Source: JACCUZ01 sp038246575 (GTDB taxonomy: Bacteria; Actinomycetota; Actinomycetes; JACCUZ01). From it: a DNA stretch of 64,000 nt. Below the pieces are notes generated by a model. The model saw only the letters and a program-made list of their open reading frames with translations, did not search any database and was not told the DNA's origin. Position numbers and translations under genes: made by a program. The stretch covers positions 1 through 64,000 of the forward strand of contig JBBRVU010000003.1 in assembly GCA_038246575.1 (NCBI GenBank), read 5' to 3'. Shown here piece after piece: positions 25,827 through 35,072 of the stretch. The number at the start of each line of letters is the position of its first letter. The stretch's first letter is position 1.

Positions 25827-26705
25827 ATGAGAAGCAGAAGCATCAAGACGTTCGCCGTAGCGGCGACGCTGGCGTTTGGCCTGGCCGCCTGCGGTGGCAG
25901 CGACGGCGGCGCGGTCACCGACGTGGCCAAGGACGCCAAGTTCGACGCCGGAACCACGATGGCCAAGCTGAACAAGGCCGGCAAGATGAAGTTCGGGGTG
26001 AAGTTCGACCAGCCGGGCATCGGCTTCCGCGAGCCCGGCGCCGACGCGCCGACCGGTTTCGACATCGAGATCGCCAAGATCATCGCGGCGAAGCTCGGCA
26101 TCGACCCGGCCAACATCGAGTGGACCGAGACCGTCTCGAAGAACCGTGAGCCGTTCCTGCAGAACGGCACCGTCGACATGGTCGCCGCAAGCTACTCGAT
26201 CACCGATGAGCGTCGGGGCGTGGTCGGTCAGGCCGGTCCCTACTACGTGACGGGGCAGCAGCTGCTGGTGCGCAAGGACGACGACAGCATCAACGGCCCG
26301 GACGACCTGTCCGGCAAGAAGGTCTGCTCGGTGACGGGTTCGACGTCGATCGCCACCGTCGAGGAGAAGTACGGCGCGCAGCCGGCTCCCTTCGCGACGT
26401 ACAGCGAGTGCGTGCAGAACCTGCTCAACAGCCAGGTCGACGCGGTCACCACTGACGGCGCGATCCTGCTGGGATACGCCGCGCAGAACCCCGACGAGCT
26501 CAAGGTCGTCGGTGACGCGTTCAGCGAGGAGCGCTACGGCATCGGGTACGCGAAGGACGACACCGCGATGTGTGACTTCCTGAACACGACGCTGCAGGAG
26601 GCCTTCGACGACGGCTCCTGGAAGGAGGCGTTCGACAAGACGCTGGGTGGGTCCGGGGACGAAGCCCCCGAGCCGCCCAAGCTCGACGCGAACTGCGCCG
26701 CCTGA
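25827..26705 (+). CDS. gluB: Glutamate-binding lipoprotein
   Basis: A 292-residue solute-binding protein. The lipobox LAAC places the lipidated cysteine at residue 22. KFGVKFDQPGIGFREPG and the later SYSITDERR region follow the family-3 binding-protein pattern. An AGAAGAGGA ribosome site precedes the ATG. It is anchored on the outer face of the membrane and delivers substrate to GluC/GluD. A strong hairpin follows the gene and may raise its mRNA level relative to the permeases. Confidence 0.92.
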   Translation: MRSRSIKTFAVAATLAFGLAACGGSDGGAVTDVAKDAKFDAGTTMAKLNKAGKMKFGVKFDQPGIGFREPGADAPTGFDIEIAKIIAAKLGIDPANIEWTETVSKNREPFLQNGTVDMVAASYSITDERRGVVGQAGPYYVTGQQLLVRKDDDSINGPDDLSGKKVCSVTGSTSIATVEEKYGAQPAPFATYSECVQNLLNSQVDAVTTDGAILLGYAAQNPDELKVVGDAFSEERYGIGYAKDDTAMCDFLNTTLQEAFDDGSWKEAFDKTLGGSGDEAPEPPKLDANCAA

Positions 26706-26721
26706 TCGATTGACCGCATGA

Positions 26722-26756
26722 CCGGTGGGGTCGGCCCGACAGGCCGACCCCACCGG
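26722..26756 (+). terminator. 15-bp perfect hairpin between gluB and gluC
   Basis: Arms 26722–26736 and 26742–26756 are perfectly complementary with a 5-nt loop. No T-run follows and the operon continues. It is best read as a partial terminator or a 3'-end stabiliser that lets the binding protein be made in excess. Confidence 0.75.
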
Positions 26757-26801
26757 GCAGTCACTGAACACAACCGGCTGAGGGGAAGGAGAACGCGCCG
26801 C

Positions 26802-27449
26802 ATGGAGGTCGTGATCGACAACCTGCCGGTCATCCTGCGCGGGTTCGCCAAGACCCTGCAGCTGCTCGGCGCGTCGGCACTGATCGCCGTCGTCCTGGGC
26901 GTCGTGCTGGCCGCGATGCGAGTGGCGCCGGTCGCCGTGATGCGCGGGGTCGGCACGACGTACGTCAACGTCTTTCGCAACATCCCCCTCCTGCTGCTGT
27001 TCCTCATCACCACCCAGGGCGTGCCGGTCGTGGTCAAGGGGCTCTCGTTCTTCACCCTCGCGGTCGCCGCGTTGAGCCTCTACACCGCCGCGTTCATCTG
27101 CGAGGCCGTCCGGTCGGGCATCAACTCGGTCAACGTCGGGCAGGCCGAGGCCGCCCGCGCCGTCGGGATGACCTTCAGCCAGACGATGACCTCGATCGTG
27201 CTGCCCCAGGCCGTTCGCTCGGTGATCCCGCCGCTGGCGAGCATCCTCATCGCCCTGACGAAGAACACCGCCATCGCCGAGGTGTTCGGCATCACCGAGG
27301 CCACGTATCGCCTCGACGACCTCGGGCGGCAGTTCCCCGGCTCGCTGTACTGGCTGTTCGCCGGTATCTCCCTCGGCTACATCCTCATCGTCTTCAGCAT
27401 CTCCGGCATCGGCCAGGTCCTCGAGCGGCGGCTGGTGGTGCTGCGATGA
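26802..27449 (+). CDS. gluC: Glutamate ABC transporter permease GluC
   Basis: A 215-residue HisM/GlnP-type permease. It has about five membrane helices and the conserved EAA loop GQAEAARAVGMTFSQTMTSI that contacts the ATPase. The start is an ATG with GGAAGGAG 11 nt upstream; the frame extends 28 codons further without a ribosome site. It overlaps gluD by 4 bp (ATGA). Confidence 0.92.
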   Translation: MEVVIDNLPVILRGFAKTLQLLGASALIAVVLGVVLAAMRVAPVAVMRGVGTTYVNVFRNIPLLLLFLITTQGVPVVVKGLSFFTLAVAALSLYTAAFICEAVRSGINSVNVGQAEAARAVGMTFSQTMTSIVLPQAVRSVIPPLASILIALTKNTAIAEVFGITEATYRLDDLGRQFPGSLYWLFAGISLGYILIVFSISGIGQVLERRLVVLR

Positions 27450-28285
27450 GCGCCTCCGTCCTCTACGACGTCCCCGGCCCCAACTCGGCGCGCCGGCACC
27501 GGCTCTACGCCGTCATCACCGTCGTCGTCCTGGTCGCGATCGCGATCTGGTTGGGCCTCGTGCTGGCCGATCGCGGCCAGTTCGACGCCGGGAAGTGGAA
27601 CTTTCTGCAGCGCGAGAGCACTTACCGCGCGCTTCGCGTCGGCTTCACCAACACGTTCAAGGCGGCGATCGTCGCGATCGCTCTGGCGCTGGCCTTCGGC
27701 GCCGCCTTCGCGGCGGGGCGGCTGTCCGACCGGCGGTGGCTGCGGTGGCCGTCGGTCGTGGTCATCGAGTTCTTCCGCGCGGTTCCGCTGCTGTTGCTGA
27801 TCCTGTTCATCTTCCTGGCGTACGCGAGCCCCCTGGGCCGCTTCTGGTCCCTCGTGCTGGCACTGATGCTCTACAACGGCTCAGTCCTGGCCGAGATCTT
27901 CCGGGCCGGCATCGCGTCGGTGCCGCGCGGCCAGGCCGAGGCGGCCTACGCCCTCGGGATGCGCAAGTGGCAGGTCATGACCTTCGTGCTCATCCCGCAG
28001 TCGGTGCGCATCATGCTGCCGGCGCTCATCAGCCAGAGCGTGGTGGCGCTCAAGGACACGTCCCTGGGATTCATCATCAGCTACCAGGAGGCGGTGCGGG
28101 TCACCTCGGCACTGTTCAACGTGTCGAACAACCCGTTGCAGGCCGGGCTGGTCGTGGCCGCCATCTTCGTGCTCATCAACTACGGGCTCTCCCGGCTCGC
28201 GGTCGTGGTCGAGGCCCGGCAGCGCCGTCAGCCCGGTGCGCAGCCCGGTGCGGGAACCCCGGCCGTCCCGAGCGAAGGGGTCTGA
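27446..28285 (+). CDS. gluD: Glutamate ABC transporter permease GluD
   Basis: A 279-residue partner permease. The N-terminal helix is preceded by a short cytoplasmic tail (NSARRHRLYAVITVVV). The EAA loop is GQAEAAYALGMRKWQVMTFV. The C-terminal tail is Gln/Pro-rich. It is the last gene of the glu operon and ends 21 bp from the convergent toxin-like gene. Confidence 0.92.
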   Translation: MSASVLYDVPGPNSARRHRLYAVITVVVLVAIAIWLGLVLADRGQFDAGKWNFLQRESTYRALRVGFTNTFKAAIVAIALALAFGAAFAAGRLSDRRWLRWPSVVVIEFFRAVPLLLLILFIFLAYASPLGRFWSLVLALMLYNGSVLAEIFRAGIASVPRGQAEAAYALGMRKWQVMTFVLIPQSVRIMLPALISQSVVALKDTSLGFIISYQEAVRVTSALFNVSNNPLQAGLVVAAIFVLINYGLSRLAVVVEARQRRQPGAQPGAGTPAVPSEGV

Positions 28286-28306
28286 GCAGACGTTCGGCCC
28301 GCTGGC

Positions 28307-28849
28307 TCATGTCCAGCCGTGGTCGCGGCGCAGCGCGTCGGCAACCGGCTCGAACCGCGACTGGTCGAGAACTGCGCCCTCGCGCCGGATGCCGTCCTCG
28401 GTCATCTCCAGCACCCGGTCGAGGCGGACCCAGCTGGGCCGGCCCTCGCGGTCCCAGCCACCGGTTCCGATGCCGAGCCAACCGGGCTCGCCGTCGTGGT
28501 CGGACTGGCTGGACAGCATCAGGCCGAGCAACGATTGGTCGTCTCGCCCCACGACCAGCACCGGGCGGTCCTTGCCGCGGCTGGCGTCCTCCTCGTACGG
28601 CACCCAGGTCCACACGATCTCGCCGGGGTCGGCCCGGCCGTCGAGGTCGGGCGCATAACCGACGGTCCTGCCCGCCTGCTCCCCCGTCGGGGCGGACCGC
28701 GCGGCCTTGGCTGGCCCCGTCTGGAGCCGACCTTCGCCACCCGACCCGGCTCGCCCCCGCGCGCCCCGTGCCTCGCGCAACACTCTCGGACCCTCGCGGA
28801 CCGCGATGCGCAGCGCGCGGCTGGCGAGGCTGCGCCAGGGACTGGCCAT
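28307..28849 (-). CDS. PemK/MazF-like toxin-family protein
   Basis: 180 residues. The C-terminal ~110 carry a PemK/MazF-like fold: GEIVWTWVPYEED, KDRPVLVVGRDD and LSSQSDHDGEPGW. The N-terminal 65 residues are basic, low-complexity and typical of a longer actinobacterial subgroup. No antitoxin gene is next to it, so a role as a free-standing RNase or a non-toxic relative is possible. It converges on gluD. Confidence 0.7.
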   Translation of the reverse strand: MASPWRSLASRALRIAVREGPRVLREARGARGRAGSGGEGRLQTGPAKAARSAPTGEQAGRTVGYAPDLDGRADPGEIVWTWVPYEEDASRGKDRPVLVVGRDDQSLLGLMLSSQSDHDGEPGWLGIGTGGWDREGRPSWVRLDRVLEMTEDGIRREGAVLDQSRFEPVADALRRDHGWT

Positions 28850-28937
28850 CCCGCGACCCTAGCGGGGGGGCCGCAGATCGCGGTGGCCGCTCCCGCCACC
28901 CTGGAGGTGCCCAGCTCAGCGGAAAGGACCTCTTCTC

Positions 28938-29352
28938 GTGCCTGTCGGGCTCCTCGTCAGTGTCGTCCTGCTGGGTGTGTGCACGGTGTGCGCGATCTGG
29001 CCGCTGCCCAGCCACGGACCGGTCGGCCACGCAAGGCCTGGGTCCGGACCCACGGGACCGACTACGGGGCTGATCCCGACGCGGTGTTCGTCGCCGTCAA
29101 CTCCGCCGGCGGGAACCTCGCTGCCTTCGCGGCGCTGACCCCGAACCAACCGGAGTACCAGCCCGGCTTCACCGACGTCGACACATCGGTCTCCGCCGCG
29201 ATCGGCATCTACGGCTACTACGGCCGGACCGAGGCCGACCGACCCGACGTCAGCCCGTTGGCTCACATCGGCACCAACGCCGCGCCGTTCCTCCTCGCTG
29301 CGCGAGGCGTGGAGCAGCCGGTGGTCTACACCGAGCTCCCCGGCGCCCGTAG
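28938..29352 (+). pseudogene. Remnant of a membrane-anchored alpha/beta-hydrolase (esterase)
   Basis: One frame starts at a GTG with a single membrane segment (VGLLVSVVLLGVCTVCAIWP). After a shift, a second frame reads KAWVRTHGTDYGADPDAVFVA, SAGGNLAAFAALTPN, IGIYGYYGRTEA, SPLAHIGTNAAPFLL and VVYTELPGA, a recognisable esterase core. The middle of the protein and the stretch before the C-terminal histidine are missing. The nucleophile elbow reads VNSAG, lacking its first glycine. Homology stops where the tetR gene ends, suggesting the tetR–cupin pair replaced the rest. Confidence 0.7.
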
Positions 29353-29994
29353 TCAGCTCTCATCGGTGCAACGATCTCCGTGGCCGGGCAGTGACGGCGT
29401 TCCACGAAGCGCTGACTCCAGCATCGACAGAGCAGACCACCGCATGGTCGCAGCGGCTTCTTCGCGCGTCAGGCCGCCGATGTCGGTCAACCACACGAGC
29501 GCTTCAATGCCGGTCGCGCTGCGGATGGCGCGTGCGAGGCGCTGCACGCCGCTGGTGCCGAGCCTCGGCTCGAGCGGCTCGAGCGCTTCGGCGATCCAGC
29601 CGATTCCCCGGCCGCGTCGCAGTGGCAGCCACGGGCGATCTTGCTCTAGTGAGGCGCGAAGCATGGCCCTTTGTTGTGGCTCGGTCTCGACGATCAACTC
29701 GATGAAGGCCGTGACGACGAGATCCAGGCGCGTCCGGCCGTCGCGTGGTGGCGAGTCGGGGAGCAAAGACGAGATGGTGAGCTCCGGGTGCGCTGCAACC
29801 AGTAGGTCGTCCTTCGTCGGGAAGTAGCGGTAGGCGGTGGCGCGGGACACCCGGGCACGCCGAGCAGCAGCCTCGACGGTGACCGGCGTCCCGTCGGAGA
29901 CGAGTTGTCGCGCGCCATCGACCAGCGCCTGCCACGTGCGTCGCTTCTGCCCGGCGCGGCCGCTGTCGAGGTAGCTGGTTGACATCACCTTCAT
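29353..29994 (-). CDS. TetR family transcriptional regulator
   Basis: A 213-residue regulator with its helix-turn-helix at about residues 39–62 (VEAAARRARVSRATAYRYF, then PTKDDLL). It is divergent from a cupin gene and shares a 52-bp promoter region containing two overlapping palindromes, so it most likely represses itself and the cupin gene. A second ATG three codons in is also possible. Third-position GC looks somewhat lower than in the surrounding housekeeping genes, consistent with acquisition. Confidence 0.88.
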   Translation of the reverse strand: MKVMSTSYLDSGRAGQKRRTWQALVDGARQLVSDGTPVTVEAAARRARVSRATAYRYFPTKDDLLVAAHPELTISSLLPDSPPRDGRTRLDLVVTAFIELIVETEPQQRAMLRASLEQDRPWLPLRRGRGIGWIAEALEPLEPRLGTSGVQRLARAIRSATGIEALVWLTDIGGLTREEAAATMRWSALSMLESALRGTPSLPGHGDRCTDES

Positions 29995-30005
29995 GATACT
30001 GCATT

Positions 30006-30028
30006 CTCATCATGAGACTAGCGTCTCA
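30006..30028. promoter_or_regulatory. Overlapping TetR operator palindromes
   Basis: CTCATcATGAG (30006–30016) and TGAGACtagcGTCTCA (30013–30028) overlap by 4 bp between the divergent tetR and cupin genes. The second has the 6+4+6 layout usual for TetR dimers. Confidence 0.55.
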
Positions 30029-30046
30029 CTAACTGAGGGAGACACG

Positions 30047-30520
30047 GTGCATACCGACACTGGCGTGGTACGAGCAGCGGATGACACCGAGGAACGGTGG
30101 TTCTACGGCGGCGGAGTGCACCGATGGCTCGTGCGTGCAGCCGAGACAGACAACGCCTTCTTCCTGCACGAGGAACGCCTCGAGGCTGGCAAGGCGACGC
30201 CGCTGCACACACATCCTGCTGACGAGACCATGTTCGTGCTCGAGGGCGCCATCCGGATGCACATCGCTGGCGAGGAGCATCGGGTCGAAGCTGGCGGCGT
30301 GGCGGTCGCGCGGCGCGGCGTTCCGCACGCCTTCAAGGTGGTCACGGACGGCACGCGGCTGCTGTGTATGCACACCCCCGGCACCTGCGAGCACTTCTAC
30401 CTGCTGGCAAGCGAACCGCTCGCGGGCGTCGAGACGGTCGTCGACTTCGACCGAGTCATGGCAGCGGCAAGAGAGACCGGGGGGATGCACCCCGTCGGGC
30501 CGCCGCCGTTCACCGACTAG
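30047..30520 (+). CDS. Cupin-domain protein
   Basis: 157 residues with one small beta-barrel. The two cupin motifs are visible: PLHTHPADETMFVLEGAIRM (metal ligands His, His, Glu) and the second-motif His in RGVPHAFKV. The GTG start is supported by GAGGGA 7 nt upstream; the frame runs 18 codons further but into the operator. The substrate is unknown. Such single-domain cupins near a TetR gene are often quercetinase-like dioxygenases or small-molecule binders. Confidence 0.85.
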   Translation: MHTDTGVVRAADDTEERWFYGGGVHRWLVRAAETDNAFFLHEERLEAGKATPLHTHPADETMFVLEGAIRMHIAGEEHRVEAGGVAVARRGVPHAFKVVTDGTRLLCMHTPGTCEHFYLLASEPLAGVETVVDFDRVMAAARETGGMHPVGPPPFTD

Positions 30521-30541
30521 CAAGCGCGCCGGCGGGGTCGC

Positions 30542-31096
30542 TCAGGCCTCGGCCGCGTCTGCTTCGTCCACAGCGTCGCGAACGACCGACATCGCGAGAC
30601 CGCCGGAGTAGCCCTTGCGCGCGAGGAGCCCCACCAGGCGCCTGATCCGCGTCTCGCGAGTCAGCCCGCGCAGAGAGGGGACCCGCCGGGCCACCAGCCC
30701 AGCGGCTGCCTCCCGCTCCGAGTCAGCGTCGATCGTCTCGACGGCCGCGGTCACCGTCTCGTCGTCGACGCCTTTCTTGCGCAGCTCGTGGGCCAGCGCC
30801 CGTCGGGACAACCCGCGGGTGGCGTGCCGCGACCGCACCCAGCTGTCGGCGAAGGCCTCGTCGTCGATCAGCCCCACCTCGGTGAACCGGTCGAGAACCC
30901 GATCGGCCACGTCGTCCGGCACGGCCCGGGCTGCCAGGTCTCCGGCAAGCTGGGCGCGGGTCTTCGGCGCAGCGGACAACTTGCGCAGCACGATGCTGCG
31001 CGCCACCGACTCCTGATCGGCGCCGGGTGCGCGGTCCGCCGGGCTCCCGGGCGTCGGTCCGTCGGGGCCACCGCGTGCCCGCCCCTGCACGAGCAC
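30542..31096 (-). CDS. recX: RecA-modulating protein RecX
   Basis: A 184-residue helical-repeat protein that restrains RecA filaments. Characteristic RecX repeats are visible: LRKLSAAPKTRAQLAGDL, GLIDDEAFADSWVRSR, GLSRRALAHELRKKGV and RRLVGLLARKGYSGGLA. It starts at a GTG 2 nt beyond the recA stop codon, so the two are cotranscribed and likely coupled. A 25-residue Gly/Pro-rich N-terminal extension precedes the repeats. Confidence 0.93.
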   Translation of the reverse strand: MLVQGRARGGPDGPTPGSPADRAPGADQESVARSIVLRKLSAAPKTRAQLAGDLAARAVPDDVADRVLDRFTEVGLIDDEAFADSWVRSRHATRGLSRRALAHELRKKGVDDETVTAAVETIDADSEREAAAGLVARRVPSLRGLTRETRIRRLVGLLARKGYSGGLAMSVVRDAVDEADAAEA

Positions 31097-31098
31097 CC

Positions 31099-32229
31099 TC
31101 AGATGTCGCTCGGCGCCAGCGCCGGCATGTCCGCGGCTTTGGCCGGCTTCGACAGGTCGATCTCGTCGGCCGGTGCATCGAGCTGCGGACCGATGTTCAG
31201 CTTTTCCTTGATCTTCTTCTCCAGCTCGTCGGTGAGGTCGGGGTTGTCGCGCAGGAAGGCTCGCGCGTTCTCCTTGCCCTGCCCGAGCTGGTCACCCTCG
31301 TAGGTGTACCAGGCGCCGGCCTTGCGCACGAAGCCCTGCTCGACGCCGACGTCGATCAAGCCACCCTCGCGGCTGATGCCGGTGCCGAACATGAGGTCCA
31401 TCTCGGCCTGCCGGAACGGCGGAGACATCTTGTTCTTGACCACCTTGACCCGGACCCGGTTGCCCACGGCCTCCGTGCCGTCCTTGAGGGTCTCGATGCG
31501 GCGGATGTCGAGCCGGATCGAGGCGTAGAACTTCAGCGCCTTGCCACCGGACGTCGTTTCAGGCGAGCCGAACATCACACCGATCTTCTCGCGCAGCTGG
31601 TTGATGAAGATGGCGGTCGTGCGGGACTGATTCAGCGCACCCGCCAGCTTGCGCAACGCCTGGCTCATGAGCCGGGCCTGAAGACCGACGTGACTGTCAC
31701 CCATCTCGCCCTCGATCTCGGCGCGCGGCACCAGGGCAGCGACCGAGTCGATGACGATGACGTCCAGCGCACCTGAGCGGATCAGCATGTCCGCGATCTC
31801 GAGCGCCTGCTCCCCCGTGTCGGGCTGGGAGACCAGCAGGGCATCGGTGTCGACGCCGAGCTTCTGCGCGTAGTCGGGGTCGAGCGCGTGCTCGGCGTCG
31901 ATGAAGGCCGCGATGCCGCCGGTCTTCTGCGCGTTGGCGATCGCGTGCAGGGCGACTGTCGTCTTGCCGGAGCTCTCCGGACCGTAGATCTCGACCACCC
32001 GGCCGCGCGGCAGGCCGCCGATGCCCAGGGCGATGTCGAGGGCGATGGACCCGGTCGGGATCACCTCGATGGGCGCCCGGACGTCGTCGCCGAGACGCAT
32101 CACCGAGCCCTTGCCGAACTGTCGGTCGATCTGCGCGAGAGCCGTGTCGAGGGCCTTGTCGCGGTCTGCTGCCGGAGCCATGGTTGCCATCCCGGTGGAG
32201 GAGGTTCGGGTCGTCTTCTTTGAGGTCAC
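31099..32229 (-). CDS. recA: Recombinase RecA
   Basis: The strand-exchange protein that also activates LexA self-cleavage. Walker A is [13 protein letters not shown], Walker B lies in [12 protein letters not shown], and loop L2 carries [20 protein letters not shown]. The longest reading starts at GTG 32229 (376 residues). ATGs 13 and 16 codons later match the usual RecA N terminus ([20 protein letters not shown]) better; no candidate has a clear ribosome site. No intein is present. A LexA box lies 81 bp upstream. Confidence 0.97.
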   Translation of the reverse strand: MTSKKTTRTSSTGMATMAPAADRDKALDTALAQIDRQFGKGSVMRLGDDVRAPIEVIPTGSIALDIALGIGGLPRGRVVEIYGPESSGKTTVALHAIANAQKTGGIAAFIDAEHALDPDYAQKLGVDTDALLVSQPDTGEQALEIADMLIRSGALDVIVIDSVAALVPRAEIEGEMGDSHVGLQARLMSQALRKLAGALNQSRTTAIFINQLREKIGVMFGSPETTSGGKALKFYASIRLDIRRIETLKDGTEAVGNRVRVKVVKNKMSPPFRQAEMDLMFGTGISREGGLIDVGVEQGFVRKAGAWYTYEGDQLGQGKENARAFLRDNPDLTDELEKKIKEKLNIGPQLDAPADEIDLSKPAKAADMPALAPSDI

Positions 32230-32309
32230 AGGTGGAATCTAGAGCCGACCCCGGACACAACTCGCGCAGCCAGCGGAAGTTGTGGACAAGGCCTCGTTGT
32301 GGACAATAA

Positions 32310-32325
32310 CCGAACGTGTGTTCGA
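32310..32325. promoter_or_regulatory. LexA box upstream of recA
   Basis: CCGAACGTGTGTTCGA differs from TCGAAC-N4-GTTCGA only at its first base. It lies 81 bp before the recA GTG, a normal distance for LexA control. Confidence 0.8.
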
Positions 32326-32368
32326 CAGCAGCGCGACACGCCCGCGAGCGGCTGAGCGTCTGCCGCAG

Positions 32369-33625
32369 CTACGGCCGTACGGCCTCGACCTGCTCGACCT
32401 GCCGGCGGGAGAGCACCACCAGCACCAGCACGGGGATCACCAGCAGGCCGGCCAGCGCGTTCAGGGTCCCGTAGCCCGCCAGGCCCACGACCAGCCCGGC
32501 CAGTGCCCCGCCGATCGCTCCGCAGACCCCCATCACGAAGTCCGACGCACCCTGCACGCCGGGGCGCACGGCGTCGGCCACCGACTCCGAGATCAGCGTC
32601 GAGCCGGCGATCAGTGCGCACGACCACCCCAACCCGATGAGCAGCAGCCCGGCGCCCAGGACCGCATCGTTGGAGGCAGTGCCGGCCAGGACGACCGCGA
32701 GCACCAGCACCCCCTGGCTCAGCACCAGCACCGGCACCCGCCCGATCTTGTCCGTGAGCCACCCCACGATCGGCGAGAACGCGTACATCCCGGCGACGTG
32801 CAGGCTGATGACCACACCGACCACCTCGAGTGTGGAGCCCTCGTGGCGCATGTGCACCGGAGTCATCACCATCACGGAGACCATCACCGTGTGTGCGGCA
32901 GCCACCGCGGCGATCGCCAGGACGGCGGGCGACGAGGCCGCGACAGCCCGCAGGGCCGCCCGGATCGTCACGGCCGGCGGCCGCTCCTCCTCCCCCACCG
33001 CCCGAGCCATGAGCAGCGGGTCGGGCCGGAGCGCGACCAGAAGGGTGAGAGCGGCGACGGCGAACGCGACCACGGAGAACAGCAGCGGCCCGGTCAGCCG
33101 CGGCAGCCCGAACCAGTCGGCCACCACCGCGCCAGGTCCGGTGAGGTTCGGGCCCAGTACCACCCCGAGGGTCGTGGACCAGACCACCGTTGCCAGCGCT
33201 CGCGCCCGATGCGCCGGGGTCGCGAGGTCTGCCGCGGCGTAGCGCGACTGCAGGTTCGTTGCGGTGCCCGCACCGAGCAGCGCCAGGCCGACCAGCACGA
33301 ACGCGAACGAGTCGACCACCGCCCCCAGGACCGCCAGCACCGTGCCCGCCACAGCAAGCGAGTACCCGGCGACCAGGCCGGGACGACGACCCCGCGCCGC
33401 CATGATCCGCGCCATCGGCAGCGCCAGCACAGCGGCGCCGAGCACGGACGAGGTCTGCGCCAGCCCGGACAGCGACGTCGACCCGGACACGTCCTCGGCG
33501 ATCAGGCCGCCCACCGACACCGCCGCTCCGACCCCGATGCCGCCGAGCACCTGCGCGGCGGCCAGAACACGCAACGTGTGCCGCTGCACGGCCACCGTGT
33601 CGAGCGTCTCCAGATCCGTCGCCAT
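32369..33625 (-). CDS. Major facilitator superfamily transporter
   Basis: A 418-residue transporter with twelve predicted membrane helices. GLAQTSSVLGAAVLALPMAR and IMAARGRRPGLVAGY match the helix 2–3 loop motif of drug/proton antiporters. SPIVGWLTDKIGRVPVLVL is the same motif in the second half. It is probably a proton-driven exporter of a small molecule; the substrate cannot be read. It precedes recA on the same strand by about 140 bp that include the recA promoter. Confidence 0.9.
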   Translation of the reverse strand: MATDLETLDTVAVQRHTLRVLAAAQVLGGIGVGAAVSVGGLIAEDVSGSTSLSGLAQTSSVLGAAVLALPMARIMAARGRRPGLVAGYSLAVAGTVLAVLGAVVDSFAFVLVGLALLGAGTATNLQSRYAAADLATPAHRARALATVVWSTTLGVVLGPNLTGPGAVVADWFGLPRLTGPLLFSVVAFAVAALTLLVALRPDPLLMARAVGEEERPPAVTIRAALRAVAASSPAVLAIAAVAAAHTVMVSVMVMTPVHMRHEGSTLEVVGVVISLHVAGMYAFSPIVGWLTDKIGRVPVLVLSQGVLVLAVVLAGTASNDAVLGAGLLLIGLGWSCALIAGSTLISESVADAVRPGVQGASDFVMGVCGAIGGALAGLVVGLAGYGTLNALAGLLVIPVLVLVVLSRRQVEQVEAVRP

Positions 33626-33652
33626 CAGAACAGACTAGGAGACTGCGCCGGA

Positions 33653-35056
33653 TCAGCCCGTCGTCGCAACCACACCCGGAATGCGACTGGCCCGGAAGGC
33701 CGCGACGAACAGCGCGTGGTCGGCGCGGGCGCGGGTGGCGTACCGGTGGGCGAACTCGGTGAGATCCGCCACCAGGTCGTCCACCCGGTCGCCGACGGCC
33801 GCGCTCACGACGTCCTCGGTCTGCACGTCGAGCAACGGGGGGTCGCCCGAGTCGGCGCCGCTGTCGTCACCCGAGCCGGCGGAGTCCTTGTCGCTGACGC
33901 AATGCACCTTGGCCGTCGCCCGGCCGAGCTGCTCCACCACCGGGCGCAGGTCGTCGGGCTCGGAGAGCTCCGACCAGTCCAGGTCCGCCTCGTAGGGCGA
34001 CAGCTCGGTGACCACGAACCCCGTGCCGTCGAGCTCGGTCCAGCCCAGCCACGGGTCGGCATGCGCCTGCAGGGCCGCCTGCGACACGGCGGTTCGGTGC
34101 CCGTGGTGCTGGAAGTACGCCCGTGCACCCTCGTCGTCGACCACCCGGCTCGGGGCCGCGACGTTGCCCTGCTTCATCGAGAGGATCACGTCGTTCTCCA
34201 GCGCCTGGGTGCGGCCCTCGACAAGCAGGTTGTACGCGGGCAACCCGGCGCTGCCGATGCCGAAGCCCGACATTGCCACCACGTCCTTCACCGCATACGC
34301 CAGGTCGTTGAGGCGCTTGGACTCCGGCACCGTGCTCCGGTACGCCGCGTACGCCTGCTCCACCTGCTTGCGCTCGCCGCGTCGGAGCTCGCGCACCGAG
34401 CCGCTGCGACGGAACCGGCGCCGGTAGTCCTCGACCAGCGTCAGCCCGTCGAGCAGGTCGATCCGGGTCGACAGCTGCGCCTGCTGCAACGCCGTCAGCA
34501 CCGCACCGTCTGCCGTGTCCAGCCCGAGCGCCCACTCGTGGTCCTTGTCGCTCTCGACGAACGCGTGCACCTGGTCGACATACGCCCGCACGTAGGTGGC
34601 CACGAGGTCGTCGATCACCTCGTCGGGCAGCGCCTTCTGCCAGCACATCAGGGCGAGGCTCGCGACGAAGCGGCGCAGGTCCCAGGTCCAGGGCCCGAGG
34701 TAGGCCTCGTCGAAGTCGTTGACGTCGAAGACGAGGATCCCCGCGCCGTCCATGTACGTGCCGAAGTTCTCCGCGTGCAGGTCGCCCTGGATCCAGACCC
34801 GGGCCGCGTCACCGGTCGCCCACGGATCGTCCTCGTCGACGACGTCGCAGTAGAAGACGCACGCGCTGCCGCGGTAGAAGGCCCAGGGGTCGGCGGCCAT
34901 CTTGCGGAACTTCCCCCGGAACGCGTCCGGGTCGGCCGCCATCAGGTCGTCGAAGGCGGCGACGAGGGTGTCGACGATCAGCGTGGTGCGCTCGTCGTCG
35001 GTGGTGTCGGTGGTGTCGGTGGTGCGGGTGGCCTTGGCAGGAGACACGGTCAGCAC
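33653..35056 (-). CDS. DUF2252 family protein
   Basis: 467 residues. WIQGDLHAENFGTYMDGAGI, FDVNDFDEAYLGPWTWDLRR and SGFGIGSAGLPAYNLLVEG are the conserved blocks of DUF2252. GDLHAEN and FDVNDFDE resemble the catalytic and metal-binding loops of aminoglycoside-phosphotransferase-like kinases, so a kinase-like fold is plausible. No substrate is known. The start is a GTG. Its gene begins 16 bp from the end of the DUF3046 gene, which is upstream in the same direction. Confidence 0.88.
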   Translation of the reverse strand: MLTVSPAKATRTTDTTDTTDDERTTLIVDTLVAAFDDLMAADPDAFRGKFRKMAADPWAFYRGSACVFYCDVVDEDDPWATGDAARVWIQGDLHAENFGTYMDGAGILVFDVNDFDEAYLGPWTWDLRRFVASLALMCWQKALPDEVIDDLVATYVRAYVDQVHAFVESDKDHEWALGLDTADGAVLTALQQAQLSTRIDLLDGLTLVEDYRRRFRRSGSVRELRRGERKQVEQAYAAYRSTVPESKRLNDLAYAVKDVVAMSGFGIGSAGLPAYNLLVEGRTQALENDVILSMKQGNVAAPSRVVDDEGARAYFQHHGHRTAVSQAALQAHADPWLGWTELDGTGFVVTELSPYEADLDWSELSEPDDLRPVVEQLGRATAKVHCVSDKDSAGSGDDSGADSGDPPLLDVQTEDVVSAAVGDRVDDLVADLTEFAHRYATRARADHALFVAAFRASRIPGVVATTG

Positions 35057-35072
35057 GTCCTCGGTGTCGGGC

